The translations under genes were made by a program, and so were the position numbers. This document shows positions 6,323 through 8,198 of a stretch of DNA of 8,198 nucleotides, one piece after another. The notes beneath the pieces were generated by a model. It saw only the letters and a program-made list of their open reading frames with translations. It was not told the origin of the DNA and searched no databases. This DNA comes from Candidatus Omnitrophota bacterium. GTDB lineage: Bacteria > Omnitrophota > Gorgyraeia > 2-01-FULL-45-10. Each line of letters opens with the position of its first letter. The first letter of the stretch is position 1. Location: contig JAKLDX010000037.1 of assembly GCA_022703295.1 (NCBI GenBank), forward strand, positions 1 to 8,198, read 5' to 3'.

Positions 6323-6345
6323 GTGCATATTTTTCTACGATTGCC

Positions 6346-6373
6346 TTGTAAACAGAAAAGCAGATGTTATAAT
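6346..6373 (+). promoter_or_regulatory. Promoter with extended -10 for the zinc-ribbon/plsC-like unit
   Basis: TGTTATAAT at 6365-6373 is a full extended -10 (TATAAT at 6368-6373). TTGTAA at 6346-6351 is a possible -35, with a 16-base spacer and 4 of 6 consensus matches. Transcription would start near 6380, giving a leader of about 29 bases that ends in AAAAAAGGAG (6395-6404), 4 bases ahead of the ATG at 6409. Confidence 0.65.
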
Positions 6374-6384
6374 ATATCTGAATA

Positions 6385-6400
6385 TTTTTTATATAAAAAA
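6385..6400. repeat. Perfect 16-base AT palindrome in the 5' leader
   Basis: TTTTTTATATAAAAAA reads the same on both strands. It falls between the predicted transcription start and the GGAG ribosome site, partly overlapping the A-rich lead-in to that site. It could be an operator or a weak RNA hairpin, but AT-rich leaders produce such palindromes by chance. Confidence 0.3.
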
Positions 6401-6408
6401 GGAGAAAA

Positions 6409-6909
6409 ATGAAAAAGAACATTAGGCACAAAAAGGCATCTTCGGGTTATGCGCGGGCCGGACAGGATGCGTCCGGGTTGTTCGATAAAATTCAGCAGCA
6501 GCTGGCGTCTTTGGAAAAGAAGATCGATATCCTGATAAATCCTTCTTTGCAGAGACACCCCGAAGCGAAATCTTTTCCCGCGCCTTTCCGGCAGTCCGGC
6601 CATAACAATGACCGCGGCAATAGAGGCCCCGATAATAATTACAGGGAAAGGACCATGCATAAAGCGGTATGCGCGGATTGCAAGAGCGAGTGCGAAGTAC
6701 CTTTTAAACCTACGGGGGAGCGTCCGGTGTACTGCAAGGACTGCTTTGCGAAGCGCAAGTCCGGAAGCTCATTCAGAGAAAGGCCTGATGCCAGGCCCAG
6801 GGGGGAGGCGGCTTTTCGGGATCAGAATATCGGAAGAAGGCAGAGCGAAGAGCACCATGGCGCCGGTGCGAAGAAGAGAGCCCCTGCCCGGAAACGAAAG
6901 TCGAAATAG
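6409..6909 (+). CDS. CxxC-x17-CxxC zinc-ribbon protein
   Basis: This 166-residue protein is of unknown role. A short zinc-ribbon-like core contains C88-A-D-C91 and C109-K-D-C112 with exactly 17 residues between the pairs, surrounded by E-V-P-F-K-P-T (96-102) and R-P-V-Y-C (105-109). That matches a small domain described as CxxC-x17-CxxC, known mainly as an annotation of uncultured and environmental bacteria. Residues 24-43 (L-F-D-K-I-Q-Q-Q-L-A-S-L-E-K-K-I-D) form a likely short coiled coil, which suggests oligomerisation. The linkers are disordered and the C-terminal tail (about 113-166) is strongly basic, ending K-R-A-P-A-R-K-R-K-S-K, so nucleic-acid or ribosome association is plausible. The gene has its own promoter and a good GGAG site. 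A PlsC-like gene follows after 20 bases; that link is probably only co-transcription. The domain call is confident; the function is unknown. Confidence 0.85.
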   Translation: MKKNIRHKKASSGYARAGQDASGLFDKIQQQLASLEKKIDILINPSLQRHPEAKSFPAPFRQSGHNNDRGNRGPDNNYRERTMHKAVCADCKSECEVPFKPTGERPVYCKDCFAKRKSGSSFRERPDARPRGEAAFRDQNIGRRQSEEHHGAGAKKRAPARKRKSK

Positions 6910-6929
6910 TTTCTGACGAACGGATCAGC

Positions 6930-7670
6930 ATGAAAATCTTGATATCTATACTCATATGGATCGCAGGCTTTATCATAACCGCGGCCACTTTACTTGTCAG
7001 CCTTATAATCAAAATAATGCCTTTTCCTATCCCTAATAGGGCAAGGCTGGTGCACGCGCAGTGTTTCTGGTGGGCAGATGCCCTCATAGGAATGAACCCT
7101 TACTGGAAATTGAAGGTGGAAGGCCTGGAAAATATCAACCACAACCAGACATACGTGATAGTGGCAAACCATCAAAGCTTTGCCGACATCATAATAATTT
7201 ACAAGACGCGCATGTATTTCAAATGGGTTGCCAAGGAAAGTCTCCTAAAATTACCGCTTATAGGCGGGCTCCTATGGGTCAGCGACCATGTCATGCTTTC
7301 CAGGGGTAACTTCAGCAGTATAAAGACGGTCTACCGGCAGGCTGCCCAATGGCTCAGGCGCGATGTATCTATGTTGTTCTTCCCGGAAGGCACGCGCAGC
7401 TCCACGGACGATATGAACGAGTTTCAGAACGGCGCGTTCAAGCTGGCAATAAAAGAGAAAAGGCCGCTGCTTCCCGTATTTATCGGCGGCACGCGGGAAG
7501 CCATCCCTAAAGGGGGATGGATCTTTAAGACCAAGGTATCCGGCAGGCTCGTGGTGCTTCCGCCAATAGATACGTCAGTTTACAAGGCCGCCGATTATTC
7601 TAAATTAAGAGACGTTGTGCGTGATAAATTACAGGCCCTTGCCCTCGAGAGCGAGTTAAGCCGGGACTAG
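6930..7670 (+). CDS. plsC: 1-acyl-sn-glycerol-3-phosphate acyltransferase (PlsC-like)
   Basis: This 246-residue enzyme is predicted to transfer an acyl chain to the sn-2 position of lysophosphatidic acid, making phosphatidic acid for membrane lipids at the inner membrane. Residues 3-29 form an N-terminal membrane helix. The acyltransferase motifs appear in order: N80-H81-Q-S-F-A-D86 (the H-x4-D catalytic pair), S118-D-H-V-M-L-S-R-G (motif II region, with Ser-Arg where D-R is common), F151-P-E-G-T-R-S157 (motif III, glycerol-phosphate binding) and L-L-P-V-F-I (180-185, motif IV). Length and layout are normal for PlsC. The ribosome site is weak (CGGA near 6920-6923). The next gene starts 6 bases after the stop, so the two are probably co-transcribed. 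Other lysophospholipid acyltransferases of the same family cannot be excluded, so the symbol marks the family rather than a proven substrate. Confidence 0.9.
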   Translation: MKILISILIWIAGFIITAATLLVSLIIKIMPFPIPNRARLVHAQCFWWADALIGMNPYWKLKVEGLENINHNQTYVIVANHQSFADIIIIYKTRMYFKWVAKESLLKLPLIGGLLWVSDHVMLSRGNFSSIKTVYRQAAQWLRRDVSMLFFPEGTRSSTDDMNEFQNGAFKLAIKEKRPLLPVFIGGTREAIPKGGWIFKTKVSGRLVVLPPIDTSVYKAADYSKLRDVVRDKLQALALESELSRD

Positions 7671-7676
7671 AATGAT

Positions 7677-8198
7677 ATGATAAGTACGGGAGTCGGCGCG
7701 CTGGATAAAGTAGTTACCGGCCTGCGGCTGGGTGATAATGTCGTATGGCAGATAGACTCCATAGATGATTATGTAAGTTTTGTGGGCCCGTTCGTAAAAA
7801 AGGCGATCGAGGATAATCGAAGGCTTGTCTATATACGTTTCGGGAACCACAAATCCCTCCTTGCGAAAAATAAGAACATCACGGTATATAAATTAGATGC
7901 CCTCGTCGGATTCGAGACATTTTCCGCAGAGATAAACAACATAATAAAAACCGAAGGCCGGGGCGTATTCTATGTGTTCGATTGCCTCTCGGACCTTCTC
8001 TCCGCGTGGTCCAACGACCTGATGATCGGGAACTTCTTCAAGATAACATGCCCGTTCCTTTTTGAGCGGCTTAATATCGATTCGCGGGGGAAGGTGATGG
8101 TATGCGGTTTCGATATCGCCGCAGTGACTGATATGGGCAATATCCACGATAAGACGATCAAGGAGATTTGGCACGGCGACAGCTTCCGATTCTACCGC
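7677..8198 (+). CDS. KaiC/RecA-like N-terminal domain joined to a SPASM-like segment (3' end cut by window)
   Basis: The frame is open through the window end, giving 174 residues. Residues 1-124 resemble the KaiC/GvpD-like domain that I recall at the N-terminus of some PEP-synthase-like proteins: M-I-S-T-G-V-G-A-L-D-K-V, L-R-L-G-D-N-V-V-W-Q-I-D-S-I-D-D-Y where a P-loop would normally be (no GKT/S), and a Walker-B-like V-F-Y-V-F-D-C-L-S-D-L-L (97-108) followed by M-I-G-N-F-F. At C125-P-F-L-F-E130 the sequence changes character to R-L-N-I-D-S-R-G-K-V-M-V-C143, then M-G-N-I-H-D (153-158) and I-K-E-I-W-H-G (161-167). This is the layout of a SPASM domain, the auxiliary-cluster tail of radical SAM enzymes. 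No radical SAM CxxxCxxC core precedes it here. It starts 6 bases after the acyltransferase stop, without a clear ribosome site. It may be a real fusion or an assembly chimera. Confidence 0.65.
   Translation, partial: MISTGVGALDKVVTGLRLGDNVVWQIDSIDDYVSFVGPFVKKAIEDNRRLVYIRFGNHKSLLAKNKNITVYKLDALVGFETFSAEINNIIKTEGRGVFYVFDCLSDLLSAWSNDLMIGNFFKITCPFLFERLNIDSRGKVMVCGFDIAAVTDMGNIHDKTIKEIWHGDSFRFYR

Noticed and set aside
6240..6431. Small minus-strand open frame across the intergenic region
   Set aside because: It reads through the terminator-like hairpin and AT-rich promoter, and its product is a low-complexity Phe/Ile/Tyr-rich peptide.

Overview
The window reads as a piece of a Gram-negative bacterial chromosome or metagenome contig. 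Every convincing gene is on the + strand, spacing is tight, and both ends cut through a gene. An outer-membrane autotransporter-type barrel, a periplasmic cyclophilin and a Tat exporter imply a double-membrane cell. Gene content, the strong TGnTATAAT promoters and the KaiC-like protein resemble Candidatus Omnitrophota or a related uncultured lineage. That placement is from memory and is tentative.

Region 1 (1-2784) holds the C-terminal part of an autotransporter-type beta-barrel, a signal-peptide-bearing cyclophilin whose start codon overlaps the barrel's stop, an exported or membrane protein of unknown function with a glycine-rich hydrophobic stretch, and a conserved basic Trp/Tyr/Arg-rich protein of unknown function. 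The first two genes suggest envelope protein folding.

Region 2 (2800-6322) looks like a self-contained transcription unit with an extended -10 promoter and an imperfect terminator. It encodes TatA, TatC, a DUF362 protein with a Tat-like signal, and a NapH-NapG-type membrane polyferredoxin fusion with an internal Tat-like signal. A minimal TatAC exporter therefore sits beside two probable clients, both iron-sulfur or redox related. Both clients carry S-R-K-x-F-L rather than S-R-R-x-F-L. The TatC has Ala at the position of E. coli Glu103, part of the twin-arginine binding patch. A TatC and client pair adapted to an RK signal is the most interesting biological hypothesis here.

Region 3 (6346-8198) starts with a second extended -10 promoter. 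It encodes a small zinc-ribbon protein of the CxxC-x17-CxxC type, a PlsC-like lysophosphatidate acyltransferase, and the start of a protein that runs off the window. That last protein begins as a P-loop-lacking KaiC/RecA-like domain, as found at the N-terminus of some PEP-synthase-like proteins, but changes at a short shared CPFLFE segment into what looks like a radical-SAM SPASM domain. This is either a novel fusion or an assembly chimera, and the junction should be tested before the gene is interpreted.

I saw no tRNA, rRNA, CRISPR array or insertion sequence, and no gene-free stretch longer than about 140 bases.
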